A DNA stretch of 64,000 nt, taken from Tolypothrix tenuis PCC 7101 (GTDB taxonomy: Bacteria; Cyanobacteriota; Cyanobacteriia; Cyanobacteriales; Nostocaceae). Shown here piece after piece: positions 43,367-54,347 of this stretch. Location of the stretch: the NCBI RefSeq assembly GCF_002368295.1, contig NZ_AP018248.1, positions 6,189,979-6,253,978 of the forward strand, written 5' to 3'. Positions within the stretch are counted from its first letter, which is position 1. Every line of letters starts with the position of its first letter. The notes under the pieces are model-generated. The model worked only from the letters and a program-made list of their open reading frames with translations. It was not told where the DNA came from and did not search any database. The position numbers and the translations under genes are program-made.

Positions 43367-43498
43367 CTAGGCAGTTTTGTTTTTGGACTTTGTTTTTTCT
43401 GGGTCTGGAATATCCGAGTTAGATTTTAGCTCGGCTTTACGTTTTTCCCATTCCAGAACTGTGCGAATTACCACTTGTGACCAAGATTCGTAAGCCAT
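43367..43498 (-). CDS. Small protein, 43 residues
   Basis: The frame reads MAYESWSQVVIRTVLEWEKR then KAELKSNSDIPDPEK and a basic tail. Its VVIRTVLEWEKRKAEL resembles LIARTVVEFEQRELEL in the small protein at 17857-18015. It has no strong ribosome site, so expression is uncertain. Confidence 0.4.
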   Translation of the reverse strand: MAYESWSQVVIRTVLEWEKRKAELKSNSDIPDPEKTKSKNKTA

Positions 43499-43794
43499 AA
43501 GCACCGTTATTTGTTAATTTGAGGATAGCGAAAGTTGAATTTTTTTTTGTTCATTGCAAGCAATTGCTTGCGAGTAGAATGTTTGCAAAGAACAAAATTT
43601 TAGAAGTAGTTGAGATAGGGGAACTGAAGAGATAACCACAGGACTACAGCACTTGAGATAGGGTAATGTGCAGTTTAATGGTAGAGGTAGTAGCGTTGCA
43701 GAAATTTTCTTTGGAGATGCAACCCTGTTAAAGAGTTAGGTGTTATGTAGCGACTTCAAACAATTTGCTTATGAATTGTACTTGAGTAATTATA

Positions 43795-44124
43795 TTAATC
43801 AAGCGTTTCAGCCACAGTATAAGAAGACTTGAGGTTTTCTAACTCTTGAAAGCTCAAAGAACGCAATTCATCTGTTTGCTGCTTGACTATGCCTAAAAAT
43901 TCCTTAAACTGAGGACATGATTGGCACTTTACCTGAGTTCCTGGGATTAAACATTCACACACAAACATTGGTCTTTCTTTAAAAGTGCGATCGCAGTCAC
44001 TACATGCATATTTTTGTAGGCCATCCACTCTACCAATTTTCACAAGCTGAGTGGAATTGCACCTAGGACATCCAATCCCATAAGTTTTAGGTTGTGGTTG
44101 CCATTTCTTTAGAGCTTGTTGCAT
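43795..44124 (-). CDS. Zinc-ribbon protein (IS1-like InsA-type DNA-binding segment)
   Basis: The 109-residue protein has GCPRCNSTQLVKIGR and YACSDCDRTFKERP, a C2C2 zinc ribbon as in the N-terminal part of IS1-type transposases. A second Cys group follows (CECLIPG, CQSCPQF). It could be a transposase relic or a free regulator. No transposase catalytic domain adjoins it. Confidence 0.6.
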   Translation of the reverse strand: MQQALKKWQPQPKTYGIGCPRCNSTQLVKIGRVDGLQKYACSDCDRTFKERPMFVCECLIPGTQVKCQSCPQFKEFLGIVKQQTDELRSLSFQELENLKSSYTVAETLD

Positions 44125-44487
44125 AGCAACTTCGCATCTAAGAAGAATTAGATGTGATATATGCTTCGAGGCGATCGCTAAATAGATGAAGATGAAAGTT
44201 TATAATACTCAGCGTGGCATACACTGGTAAATGATGAGTGTTAATTGCCTACAGATGTATTCTAGCGGCTTTCCTATGGTGATGTGGTGGAGCAATGGAG
44301 ATAGAGCGATTGTAAAGCCTGAGTAAAATTTTCTGCGTATACTGAGACAATAGACAACCTAGAGCGATAAAATATTGGTAACATTATAGACACATAGATT
44401 TACTTAGAAATAAATCTATATTTTGTAATCATAACTTGCTATAAACTATATTTACTAAGCTTTTCAGGCTATTTTGTTACTCGCCAG
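44125..44487. other. Promoter region upstream of the giant kinase
   Basis: No gene seen. The final 100 bp are AT-rich and should contain the promoter of the kinase gene, but I could not identify specific elements. Confidence 0.35.
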
Positions 44488-47400
44488 ATGATTTCACTGC
44501 CAGATGTCACAATTGTCAGCCAAATTTACGAAAGTGCTAATTCATTCGTATATCGAGGTATCTTTAATACCAATCGGCAACCCGTGATTTTAAAACTCCT
44601 CAAGGAGGATTATCCTACACCTGCCGAACTCTACCGCTATCAGCAGGAATATGAAATTACTCGTAGTCTTAACTTAGAAGAAATAATTAAAGCTTACGAG
44701 TTGAGAAAATACCAGAATACTCTCCTCATGTTATTGGAGGATTTTGGTGGAGAGTCTTTAAAAATTCTGTTGCAAAAAATTTCCTTTTCTGTGCCAGGGT
44801 TCCTTAACCTCGCCATCCAAATTACAGATATTTTAGGCAGAGTTCATCAACACAATATTATTCATAAAGATATCAATCCATCTAACATTGTCTTCAATCC
44901 TCAAACAGGACAATTAAAAATTATCGATTTTGGTTTATCTACTCTTTTATCCCAAGAAAATCTTGCCCTCCAAAGTCCGAATGTTCTAGAAGGGACATTA
45001 GCTTATATTTCTCCAGAACAAACAGGACGCATAAATCGTGCGCTTGATTACCGCACCGATTTTTATTCTCTTGGTGTCACTTTCTACGAATTGCTAACCA
45101 AACAACTTCCCTTTGGCTATGACGACGCACTTGAATTAGTCCATTGTCATGTTGCTAAACAACCCCTAAGTCCTCATGAAATCAACCCAGAAATTCCCAT
45201 CAATCTCTCGGAGATTATCATGAAGTTAATGGCAAAAATGCCCGAAGAAAGATATCAGAGTACTTGGGGAATTAAGGCGGATTTAGAAACTTGTCTGACT
45301 CAATGTCAAAACGGTGCTATCCTAAGATTTACTTTAGGATGTCAAGATATTTGCCATCAATTACAAATTCCGGAAAAACTTTACGGAAGAGAATCGCAAA
45401 TTGAGAGTTTATTGACTGCTTTTGAGCGCACAAGTCTTGGTAAAACTGAACTCATGCTCATTTCTGGATACTCTGGTATCGGGAAATCAGCTTTAGTTCA
45501 CGAACTCTATAAGCTAATTACTGAAAAACGCGGATACTTTATTAGCGGAAAATTTGATCAACTTCACCGCGATATTCCCTATCAAGCTTTAGTTGCTGCG
45601 TTTCAAGAATTAGTGCGTCAATTACTTACCGAAAATGAATTGCAATTACAACAGTGGCGAGAGAAAATTTTAGCTGCATTGGGAGCTAACGGACAAATTA
45701 TTATTGATGTTATTCCCGAAGTTGAACTGATTATTGGTAAACAACCTGCTGTCCCAGAATTACCTTTTACAGAAGCACAAAATCGGTTTAATTTAGTTTT
45801 TCAAAACTTTATTCAAGTATTTTGTCAAAAAGAACATCCCCTAGTTATATTCCTAGACGATCTGCAGTGGACAGACAGTGCTACATTGCAATTGCTCCAG
45901 TTAATAATGACTCATACTAATAGTCAATATCTGTTTTTGATTGGAGCTTATCGAGATAACGAAGTCAGTGCAACTCATCCGGCTATGTTGACTGTAGCAG
46001 AAATGAATCAGCAGGGGTTAGTTGTTAATCATCTCTCCCTTTCACCCTTAAATTTCCATCAAATTAATGAATTCATTGCAGAAACGCTGAAGACTAATTG
46101 CATCCATACCCAAAAATTCGCTCAGTTGGTTTGGGAGAAAACACAGGGTAATCCTTTTTTTATCAAAGAATTTATCAAGTCTCTTTATGCAGATAAATTA
46201 CTGAAATTTGATACTAATGCTGGCTCTTGGTCTTGGGATTTAGAACGAATTATTAATAGTAGTATAACAGATAATGTTGTTGAGTTAATGACAGAAAAGA
46301 TTCAACGCTTATCAGATTCAGCACAAAAAGTTTTAAAATTAGCTGCTTGTATTGGTAATTCTTTTGATTTAAAAACTCTGGCAGTTATTAATGAAAGAAC
46401 TCAAAAAGAAACTGCTAAAGAATTATTAGATGCTATGCAAGCCGGACTGATATTACCTATCGGCGATGACTACAAGTTTATGCAAACAGACCGAGAATTG
46501 CATGAATTAAAAATTACTTATAAATTTGCTCACGATCGCATTCAGCAAGCCGCCTATTTCTTAATACCCGTCGAGGAAAAGCAAGCTGTTCACTGGAGAG
46601 TTGGACAACTATTATTACAAAATACTCCGCCACAGTTACGACAACAAAAGATTTTTGATATTGTCAATCAACTAAATTTAGGTATTGCAACAGTTAATGT
46701 TCAAGAAGAACGAGATAAAATCGTCCAATTAAATCTCATTGCTGGTAAAAAAGCGAAAGCCTCAGCTGCCTGGAAAACTGCTGGTAATTACTTCAGAATA
46801 GGCAGGAATTGCTTAAGTGCTGATAGCTGGCAAAGTCAGTATGATTTAACTTTAGTATTATATGTGGAAGCGGCCGAGGTAGCAAGTTCCTGTGGCAACT
46901 TTGAGGAAATGGAGAAATTAGTTGGCATAGTGCTGCAAAAAGCTAATTCGTTACTAGATAAAGTAAAAGTTTATCAAGTCAAAATCCAAGCTTATACATC
47001 CCAAAACAACCCTAGACAAGCAATTGATACCGCACTGTCAGTATTAAAAATGTTGGGAATTTACTTTCCTAAGAAGCCTAATAAAATAGATATTTTACTC
47101 AAGCTGGTAAAGACAAAGTTAAGTTTAACAGGCAAAGAAATTGAGGCATTAATCGAATTGCCAGAAATGACAGATCCTTACAAGTTAGCAGCAATGCGGA
47201 TTTTGTCGGATGTGGTAGCGCCTGCTTATTTCGCAATACCGGAACTCTTTGCTTTAATTGTGTTTGAACAGGTCAATTTATCCCTCAAATATGGGAATAC
47301 AGCTACCTCCTGCTATGCTTATGCAACTTACGGATTAATTCTCTCTGGTGAAGTTATCGGAGATATAGAAGCAGGCTATCAATTCGGTCAACTTGCTCTG

Positions 47401-50400
47401 AAATTGCTCGATAAATTCAATGCTAAAGAACTTAAAGCTAGAATATTTTTTGTCGTTAATTTTTTTATTAAACATTGGAAAGAGCATATTAAAGAAACCT
47501 TAACACCTTTGCGGGATGCTTATGTAATTGGATTGGAAACTGGGGATGTAGAATACGCTGCTTATGCGGCAACTTCATACACCCATCATGCATATATTCT
47601 GGGACAGGAATTAGCAAAATTGGAACCAGAAATGGCAATGTATGCTAATTCTCTCAAACAACTGGGACAAGAAACAGGTTATTATTATATCCAAATCAAT
47701 CGGCAGCTGATATTAAATTTAATGGGGCAGGCTGAAGATAATTGTCGTTTAATCGGTGAAAGCTATGACGAAGATAAAATGCTACCGATTCATCTGGAAG
47801 CTAATGCCCAAAATATTTGTCACTATCTGTATTTTTATAAAATATTTCTCGGCTATTTATTTCAAGATTATCAGCAAGCTCTGAAATATACTCGTTTAGT
47901 AGAAGAATCTCAAGATAGTGCTGTTGGTAGTATTCCCTTGGCGGATTTCTACATATCTCTAATTTACCTAGCTATCTATGCTGATGCTTCTAAATCCGAA
48001 CAAAAACGCATCCAAAAGCAGGTGAAAGCCAAGCTAAAAAATCTTAAAAAATGGGCGCATTTTGCACCGATGACTCATTTGCAAAAATTCTCTCTAGTGC
48101 AGGCAGAATTGCATCGAGTTTTGGGCGAACATACTCAAGCGATTGATTGCTACGATCTCGCCATTGCCTTAGCCAAAGAAAATGACTATCTCAATGAAGA
48201 AGCTTTGGCTAATGAACTGACTGCTAAATTTTACCTCAATTGGGGAAAAGCGCAAGTTGCCCAAGGTTATCTGATTAATGCTTATCACTGTTATCTGCGT
48301 TGGGGTGCGATCGCAAAAGTTAAGGATTTAGAACAGCAATATCCGCAACTTTTGCAGCGCTTTACCAAAACTAATATATCCCTAGATTCACGTCACAGCA
48401 TACCTAGTACTTCTGGTAGTACCGCCGGTGAAGTTCTAGATTTAGCCGCACTGATGAAAGCTGCTGTCGCAATTGCTAGTGAAATTGAACTAGATAAACT
48501 CCTCGCAACTTTAATGCGAATTCTCCTATCTAGCGCCGGCGCACAAACTGGCTATCTCATTTTAGAATCCCTGGGAGAATTACGAGTTGAAGCATCTGGT
48601 GAGGCGAATTCTGAGCAAATTCTCGTATTGCAATCGACTCCTATCGAAACTTGTCTACCTGCATCAATTATTTACTATGTTGCCCGAACTCAAGAAGGAT
48701 TGATTGAAAGTAATGTTGCCCGTGATGGTAGATTTACTCAAGATAAATATATCAAACAATACCAACCAAAATCAATCCTTTGTGCGCCACTGCTGAATCA
48801 AGGGCAATTGATTGGGATTGTCTACTTAGAGAATAATCTCGCAGATGATGTTTTTACAGCCGATCGCCTGAAAGTAATACAAATGCTTTCGACACAAGCA
48901 GCGATCGCGCTCAATAATGCTAGACTTTATACTCAGGTGCAATCGACGCAAAACCGATTGAATAAATTTCTCAACGCCATTCCTCTAGGTATATCTGTTC
49001 ACGATGCCAAAGGACAACTGGTTTATGCTAATCAAGTTTCCCAGCAGTTACTCAAGATTCAAGATTTAGTCAAAGCTGAAGCCGAACAACTTGCACAAGC
49101 CTATCGCATATATCGTGCGGAAACTGGGCAGATGTATCCATTAGAACAGCTACCCATAGTGCGATCGCTTGGGGGTGAAAAAACAAGGGCGGATGATTTG
49201 GAACTACACTATAGTGAGCTAATTGTCCCCTTAGAAGTCACCAGCACGCCAATTTTTGATGAAACTGGTAATGTAGAATATGCGATCGCCGCCTTTCAAG
49301 ATATTAGCGATCGCAAACAAGCACAGAAAACCCTGATTGAAAATGTGCGGTTAGAACAGGAAATTAGCGAACGCAAAAAAATAGAAGCAGAACTCGAACA
49401 AGCTAAAGACGCAGCCGAAACGGCTAACCGCGCTAAAAGCACATTCCTGGCTAACATGAGTCATGAATTGCGAACTCCCCTGAATGCAATTCTCGGCTTT
49501 TCCCAACTGATGAACCAGGATGCAAATCTCTCCACCGGACAAAAAGAGAATTTGGAAATTATTCATCGCAGTGGAGAACATTTGTTGGCGCTAATTAACC
49601 AAGTGCTTGACTTGTCGAAAGTGGAAGCCGGACGCATGGTTTTATCCACAACTAACTTCGATTTGTATTACTTACTAGCCGATATCGAAGATATGTTTGC
49701 ATTGAAAGCCAAAGATAAAAACTTGCAGTTGCAATTTGACTGTGCCCTTAACGTTCCCCAATATATCTGCACAGATGAGATGAAATTGCGGCAAGTACTG
49801 ATTAACTTAATAAGTAATGCCATCAAATTTACCTCTTTTGGCAGCGTGTCAGTTAAAGTGGCAATCAATGCAGATATGCAGACAGATAGTGGAGAAACAA
49901 CTATTAGCTTTGAAGTCACAGATACAGGAGTTGGCATTGCGCCTGAAGAACTAAAGAATTTATTTCAGCCCTTCGTGCAAACCTCATCAGGGCAGCAATT
50001 ACAGCAAGGAACGGGATTAGGATTAACAATTAGCCGTGAATTTGTGCGCTTGATGGGGGGTGAAATTACTGTTATGAGTAGTCAAGGTTTTTACCCCTCT
50101 GGTACTACTTTTAAATTTGACATACCAGTAGGTATTGCTGAAGAATGCGTAATTAATAATCCATCGAAAAGCGATCGCATTATTGCTTTAGCTCCTAACC
50201 AACCTCAATATCGCATATTGGTAGTGGATGATAAAGATTATAACCGCCAATTGTTAGTTAAACTCCTCAAACCCCTGGGTTTTGCAGTCCAAGAAGCTAA
50301 TAATGGTGAAGATGCAATTAAAATTTGGGATGAGTACTCACCGCATCTAATTTGGATGGATATGCGAATGCCAATCATGGATGGTTATGAAGCCACCAAA

Positions 50401-50844
50401 CGCATTAAAAGCACAACTAAAGGGCAAGCCACTGTCATTATTGCTTTGACTGCTAGTGCATGGGAAGAAGAAAAAACCGTAATTTTATCTGCTGGCTGCG
50501 ATGATTTTGTCCGCAAACCTTTTTACACAGAAACCATATTTGAAATGATGGCTAAACATTTAGGAGTTCGTTATATTTATCAAGAAAAAGAGCCATCATC
50601 TCATCATGCTAATGTGAATGTAGAACCGTTAAATTTAACCAATTTATTCGCAGAAATGCCCAAATCATGGATTATAAATTTGCATGAATCTGCCCTAGAT
50701 GCAGATGCAGAATTAGTCTTGCAAATCCTAGATTCAGTTCCCGAATCTCATGCTTTAGTTCGTCATACTTGCAAAAATTGGGTGAAGAGATTTCAATTTG
50801 AAAATATTTTAGATTTAACTGAACCATTGATTACCAAACATTAA
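44488..50844 (+). CDS. Giant Ser/Thr-kinase/ATPase/hybrid histidine kinase
   Basis: The 2118-residue protein has these parts in order: a Ser/Thr kinase domain (about 10-275) with HKDINPSNIV and DFGLS; an AAA-type STAND ATPase with P-loop SGYSGIGKSALV (about 327) and Walker-B-like VIFLDDLQW; a TPR-like helical region (about 700-1290); GAF (1320-1470); PAS (1490-1620); histidine kinase with ANMSHELRTPLNAILGF (His about 1659) and ATPase boxes; and a receiver domain with the Asp in IWMDMRMPIMDG (about 1957). Such multi-sensor hybrids are typical of filamentous cyanobacteria. Input unknown. It converges on the response regulator 31 bp downstream. Confidence 0.92.
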   Translation: MISLPDVTIVSQIYESANSFVYRGIFNTNRQPVILKLLKEDYPTPAELYRYQQEYEITRSLNLEEIIKAYELRKYQNTLLMLLEDFGGESLKILLQKISFSVPGFLNLAIQITDILGRVHQHNIIHKDINPSNIVFNPQTGQLKIIDFGLSTLLSQENLALQSPNVLEGTLAYISPEQTGRINRALDYRTDFYSLGVTFYELLTKQLPFGYDDALELVHCHVAKQPLSPHEINPEIPINLSEIIMKLMAKMPEERYQSTWGIKADLETCLTQCQNGAILRFTLGCQDICHQLQIPEKLYGRESQIESLLTAFERTSLGKTELMLISGYSGIGKSALVHELYKLITEKRGYFISGKFDQLHRDIPYQALVAAFQELVRQLLTENELQLQQWREKILAALGANGQIIIDVIPEVELIIGKQPAVPELPFTEAQNRFNLVFQNFIQVFCQKEHPLVIFLDDLQWTDSATLQLLQLIMTHTNSQYLFLIGAYRDNEVSATHPAMLTVAEMNQQGLVVNHLSLSPLNFHQINEFIAETLKTNCIHTQKFAQLVWEKTQGNPFFIKEFIKSLYADKLLKFDTNAGSWSWDLERIINSSITDNVVELMTEKIQRLSDSAQKVLKLAACIGNSFDLKTLAVINERTQKETAKELLDAMQAGLILPIGDDYKFMQTDRELHELKITYKFAHDRIQQAAYFLIPVEEKQAVHWRVGQLLLQNTPPQLRQQKIFDIVNQLNLGIATVNVQEERDKIVQLNLIAGKKAKASAAWKTAGNYFRIGRNCLSADSWQSQYDLTLVLYVEAAEVASSCGNFEEMEKLVGIVLQKANSLLDKVKVYQVKIQAYTSQNNPRQAIDTALSVLKMLGIYFPKKPNKIDILLKLVKTKLSLTGKEIEALIELPEMTDPYKLAAMRILSDVVAPAYFAIPELFALIVFEQVNLSLKYGNTATSCYAYATYGLILSGEVIGDIEAGYQFGQLALKLLDKFNAKELKARIFFVVNFFIKHWKEHIKETLTPLRDAYVIGLETGDVEYAAYAATSYTHHAYILGQELAKLEPEMAMYANSLKQLGQETGYYYIQINRQLILNLMGQAEDNCRLIGESYDEDKMLPIHLEANAQNICHYLYFYKIFLGYLFQDYQQALKYTRLVEESQDSAVGSIPLADFYISLIYLAIYADASKSEQKRIQKQVKAKLKNLKKWAHFAPMTHLQKFSLVQAELHRVLGEHTQAIDCYDLAIALAKENDYLNEEALANELTAKFYLNWGKAQVAQGYLINAYHCYLRWGAIAKVKDLEQQYPQLLQRFTKTNISLDSRHSIPSTSGSTAGEVLDLAALMKAAVAIASEIELDKLLATLMRILLSSAGAQTGYLILESLGELRVEASGEANSEQILVLQSTPIETCLPASIIYYVARTQEGLIESNVARDGRFTQDKYIKQYQPKSILCAPLLNQGQLIGIVYLENNLADDVFTADRLKVIQMLSTQAAIALNNARLYTQVQSTQNRLNKFLNAIPLGISVHDAKGQLVYANQVSQQLLKIQDLVKAEAEQLAQAYRIYRAETGQMYPLEQLPIVRSLGGEKTRADDLELHYSELIVPLEVTSTPIFDETGNVEYAIAAFQDISDRKQAQKTLIENVRLEQEISERKKIEAELEQAKDAAETANRAKSTFLANMSHELRTPLNAILGFSQLMNQDANLSTGQKENLEIIHRSGEHLLALINQVLDLSKVEAGRMVLSTTNFDLYYLLADIEDMFALKAKDKNLQLQFDCALNVPQYICTDEMKLRQVLINLISNAIKFTSFGSVSVKVAINADMQTDSGETTISFEVTDTGVGIAPEELKNLFQPFVQTSSGQQLQQGTGLGLTISREFVRLMGGEITVMSSQGFYPSGTTFKFDIPVGIAEECVINNPSKSDRIIALAPNQPQYRILVVDDKDYNRQLLVKLLKPLGFAVQEANNGEDAIKIWDEYSPHLIWMDMRMPIMDGYEATKRIKSTTKGQATVIIALTASAWEEEKTVILSAGCDDFVRKPFYTETIFEMMAKHLGVRYIYQEKEPSSHHANVNVEPLNLTNLFAEMPKSWIINLHESALDADAELVLQILDSVPESHALVRHTCKNWVKRFQFENILDLTEPLITKH

Positions 50845-50875
50845 CTAACAAGAATATATATTTTTTATCACTTAT

Positions 50876-52042
50876 TTACATCTGATAATTTAACTGAGCA
50901 TTCTTCCATATTCCCTCTTCTCCCAAAACCCCATAATCTTTAACCTCGCGTATAGTCATCGAAAAGCCATCACCCAACTTCACCGCTATCAATTCATAGC
51001 CTTTTTTTTGCAGTTTGGTTTCCAAAAAAAATTCTTGCTCCAGGGATTCTCCTGTTTCAACTACCTGTACTAACTGCTTAAAAAATCCGGGAATAAGTTG
51101 GTTTAAGAGTTGTTTCTGCCCTAAATTATTAGTCAATTCTTCTCGTTTCTTACCCAAGATTTTAGCAAATACAGGATTAACTAATAAATAGCGAAAATCT
51201 TCAATTTCTCCAGTTACCATATCCCTCACCGCTTGCATAGCAGCAATTCCATCTCTGGAACTGTTCAACAAACTGGCGAGAATGGCGCGAGATTGGTAGA
51301 GAATTTCTGCGGTTTGTTGATGTTTCTCTATTTCTTGTCGCAGCTGGGCTTTTTGCTGTTGCAGAGTCAGGTGAGTTTGAATGCGAGCGATGACTTCTTC
51401 AGTTTGAAATGGTTTGGTAATATAATCTACTCCCCCAACTTCAAAAGCTTTGACTTTATCAAAAACTTCGTTTAATGCACTGAGAAAAATAATCGGAATA
51501 TCTGAAATTTCTTCCTCAGCTTTCAGAATTGAGCAGACTTGATAGCCATCGATATCTGGCATTTTGATATCAAGTAAAATTACATCCGGGGGATTGTTGC
51601 GGATAGTTCGTAATGCCATATTACCGTTAGTGACACTGCGAACTTTGTATCCTTGTTTGCTTAAGATATCGTTTAAAAAATGCAGGTTTTCGATGAGGTC
51701 ATCAACAATTAAAATATTGCCTTTACGGTCTTCAGTTTGATAGGTGTCGTTTTCTACGATGTTGAGAGAGGATTGAGTAGAGGTAGCACTTTGTTGTAAA
51801 AGTAAATGGCGAAAGTTATTTTTAGTTACTTTTTCGTCTAGTAAATCTGAAAGACGTTTCCATAATAATGAGGCTAAATCTTTAATATGCCCCACACTCA
51901 TATATAAACTATCCGCCACAGCGTTGTAGGGTTCGTTGTCCCAAGCAGCTTTGAGAATTTCTTTCTCCGGGATGGTTAGTTTTTTACCTGTTTTGGCTTC
52001 TAGGGTCGAGTCTACCCATTTGATTGCTTCTTCAAGATTCAT
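50876..52042 (-). CDS. Response regulator with vMAP-type HTH and PAS-like domain
   Basis: The 388-residue protein has an N-terminal helical domain (1-85: NLEEAIKWVDSTLEAKTGKK, ... SVGHIKDLASLLWKRLSDLL) like the vWA-MoxR-associated HTH domain. A receiver domain (about 110-225) has the phospho-acceptor in VILLDIKMPDIDG. A coiled coil and a PAS-like domain follow (265-375). It is convergent with the giant hybrid kinase, which may phosphorylate it (inference from position). Confidence 0.85.
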   Translation of the reverse strand: MNLEEAIKWVDSTLEAKTGKKLTIPEKEILKAAWDNEPYNAVADSLYMSVGHIKDLASLLWKRLSDLLDEKVTKNNFRHLLLQQSATSTQSSLNIVENDTYQTEDRKGNILIVDDLIENLHFLNDILSKQGYKVRSVTNGNMALRTIRNNPPDVILLDIKMPDIDGYQVCSILKAEEEISDIPIIFLSALNEVFDKVKAFEVGGVDYITKPFQTEEVIARIQTHLTLQQQKAQLRQEIEKHQQTAEILYQSRAILASLLNSSRDGIAAMQAVRDMVTGEIEDFRYLLVNPVFAKILGKKREELTNNLGQKQLLNQLIPGFFKQLVQVVETGESLEQEFFLETKLQKKGYELIAVKLGDGFSMTIREVKDYGVLGEEGIWKNAQLNYQM

Positions 52043-52743
52043 GGGTGCTTAGATGTCATTGTTGAGGGTTTTTGGTGATGAGATAATGTATTTTATTTTA
52101 TACGTAGTGTGGCAATTGGCGATCGCTACTGCCTTCGATAAGTGTTTCAGTATATAAATACTATTTACTTTTATGGTTGTAAATTAACCGTATTTTCTCG
52201 GAAATTCTTCCAAAAGAGAATAGATTTACTATAGTGTTTATTTATCATTACCCTTAAGTATTTGTATTATATATTTCTCTCATTAGACGCTTTACCACTT
52301 GCTTTTGTGAATTCTGTTGAGAGCTTGCCTCAATATAAATACTTGATATTAAACAAGATTTCAAGCAAAATCCGACTCATCAGACCGAAATACCCGACTT
52401 TTCCGACTAGTGCACAGCAGAGAATAGTAGTAACTTTACATACGAGCAGCAAATACCACGCTAGTGAATTGTCAAAACTTTACCACAATTATTCGTGATC
52501 CAGCATTTATATATACATACAAGTATATATAAACACTTAATTAGCAAAGACTAAGAGATTGCTCTGACTTTTCCAAAATTTACCAAATATATACCTTTAT
52601 TGGTTTATTTACCCAAAAAAACTGGAAATCGTCTAAATACAATGCTTCAGCCTAGTTGCGGTGAAAGAGTGAGTAATTTTTTATACGTTAAACGTTTGAA
52701 ATCGAATTGCAATCAAATTAATTAGATTGTTGAGTGTCACATT
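52043..52743. other. Intergenic region upstream of the sigma factor
   Basis: No supported gene. A 78-codon plus-strand frame (52262-52498) has no recognisable features. The region has the divergent promoters of the response regulator and the sigma factor. Confidence 0.4.
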
Positions 52744-53907
52744 ATGGTAGTTTCTCTAACAGTCTTCTCCTCATCAGAGCGTAGTAGTTCTGATGATGTA
52801 AGTATGACTTTTTGGCAGCAATGGCAACAGTATCGAGATTATCTTTATCGTTGCTGTGTCAAGTGGATGGGTGACCCAATTGATGCTGAAGATGCGCTCA
52901 GTCGGGCGATGCTGAAAGCTTGGAAGAAGGTGCAAAAGTATGCGGGGGAAATTGCTAATTTTAAAGCTTGGCTCGTGACGCTGACTCGTAATCTCTGCGT
53001 GGATATTCATCGAGAACGCACTCGGGGCGCGAATCGAGTTGAGGATATAGAAGGTTACGCCAGGAGTGAGGAGCAAGAACTGGTTGCGTTTGAGAATATG
53101 CCAGAAAGTGTGATGGAGACTGACGAGAGAAAGATGGTGATTCGTCGCGCTATTGATAACTTACCGACGAGGCTGCGCGAGACCTTTATTCTGCACTTTT
53201 ATCAAGAACTGTCACATCAAGAAATAGTAGCACAGCAAGGAATTTCCTACCAGAATGTCTGTAAGCGCATCTCCCAGGCGCGGGCTATTCTGCGTGAGGA
53301 GTTGAAGGAATATTTTATAGGTGAGGATGGGAAGGATACGGATTTATCGGTTCCAGCGACTGCAACAGAGTCTGAAATAGGGGACATGTGCCAGGAGAAT
53401 GTGGGAGTTGAAGCGAGAGCAGGTGAGACGATGACATTATCTGTTGTAGAGGAAGTGGAGAGTGTTGTGTGTGAGGGATCGCTGGAGGTATTACATAATG
53501 TGCAGCACTCGGAGCAGGTGATGGTTGCGCCAACTTCTGAGAGAAAATTAGAAGTCAAGAGTGATGGTTGTGGGTGTTTTGAAGTGGCTCTATTGCTGTG
53601 TGAAAAGCAGCCTACAGCAATTGTAGCTTTGGCTCAATTAGGTCAAGAAAGTCGAAATAGGGAGAATTCTTTTCTGACTATGCAAAATATACAACAACAG
53701 CATCAGGTGGGGGAAGTTGTGGGAGAATTTGTGCTAAAGTCCGGCTCCGTTATGCAACCTATTACTGCTACTGTGCGCGTATTTTTTAGACACTTTGGGC
53801 ATCTGGAGGCGATTATACTGAGAGCAAATAGTCAATCATCTCCACAAAAAAGCCCAGATCTTGGTTTTGAACTGATTAAGAAAATGTGTTTCTTGAAAGA
53901 GGGTTAA
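52744..53907 (+). CDS. ECF-like sigma-70 family factor with long C-terminal extension
   Basis: The 387-residue protein has sigma region 2 near 20-95 (DAEDALSRAMLKAWKKVQKY, ITRNL-type NLCVDIHRER). Region 4 is near 135-190 (LPTRLRETFILHFYQELSHQEIVAQQGISYQNVCKRISQAR). About 190 further residues follow with no known sigma region; they could sense a signal or bind an anti-sigma. It heads a co-directional set of genes at 54.3-58 kb, which it may transcribe (inference). Confidence 0.85.
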   Translation: MVVSLTVFSSSERSSSDDVSMTFWQQWQQYRDYLYRCCVKWMGDPIDAEDALSRAMLKAWKKVQKYAGEIANFKAWLVTLTRNLCVDIHRERTRGANRVEDIEGYARSEEQELVAFENMPESVMETDERKMVIRRAIDNLPTRLRETFILHFYQELSHQEIVAQQGISYQNVCKRISQARAILREELKEYFIGEDGKDTDLSVPATATESEIGDMCQENVGVEARAGETMTLSVVEEVESVVCEGSLEVLHNVQHSEQVMVAPTSERKLEVKSDGCGCFEVALLLCEKQPTAIVALAQLGQESRNRENSFLTMQNIQQQHQVGEVVGEFVLKSGSVMQPITATVRVFFRHFGHLEAIILRANSQSSPQKSPDLGFELIKKMCFLKEG

Positions 53908-54347
53908 TAACCGTAGTAAAAGCAACTGTGATCGTTTTTCAGGATAATTGTCAAGAGATCGGGTGGTTCAAGCCCCTCTTTTTTATTTTGATGGAAGAGC
54001 GATCGCGCGATTGTAAATTTTGAATTTTCAATCCAAAATCTACAATTCGGTTAAGGAATTCTTGTCTACAATCTCCACATTCTTGCTTGTATGTCCAAAT
54101 CTCAATTGGCTTAATTTGTCAATTACTTCTACTGGACTGACTCTTTGGGACACATTTATATGATGAGGAATAAGTAGCTAAATCGAACAATTCAGAAATT
54201 GATTACTGGAACCGTCTTATAGGTGGATAAGCGAAAGGAAGAAAACCTAACTTTGTCCCTGTTCAAATACCAGCAACAAAACTAATACACAAAAGAGGTG
54301 TTTGTATGGCCTCTTTCTCGATGTACTGAAAATTAAAGGAAGGAAAT
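53908..54347. other. Gap before the sigma-linked gene group
   Basis: No gene. It contains the 3' hairpin-free end of the sigma gene and an AT-rich leader with GGAAGGAAAT before the next start, which lies in the last 15 bp. Confidence 0.4.

Noticed and set aside
52262..52498. 78-codon plus-strand gene
   Set aside because: No ribosome site, no motif, AT-rich intergenic composition.
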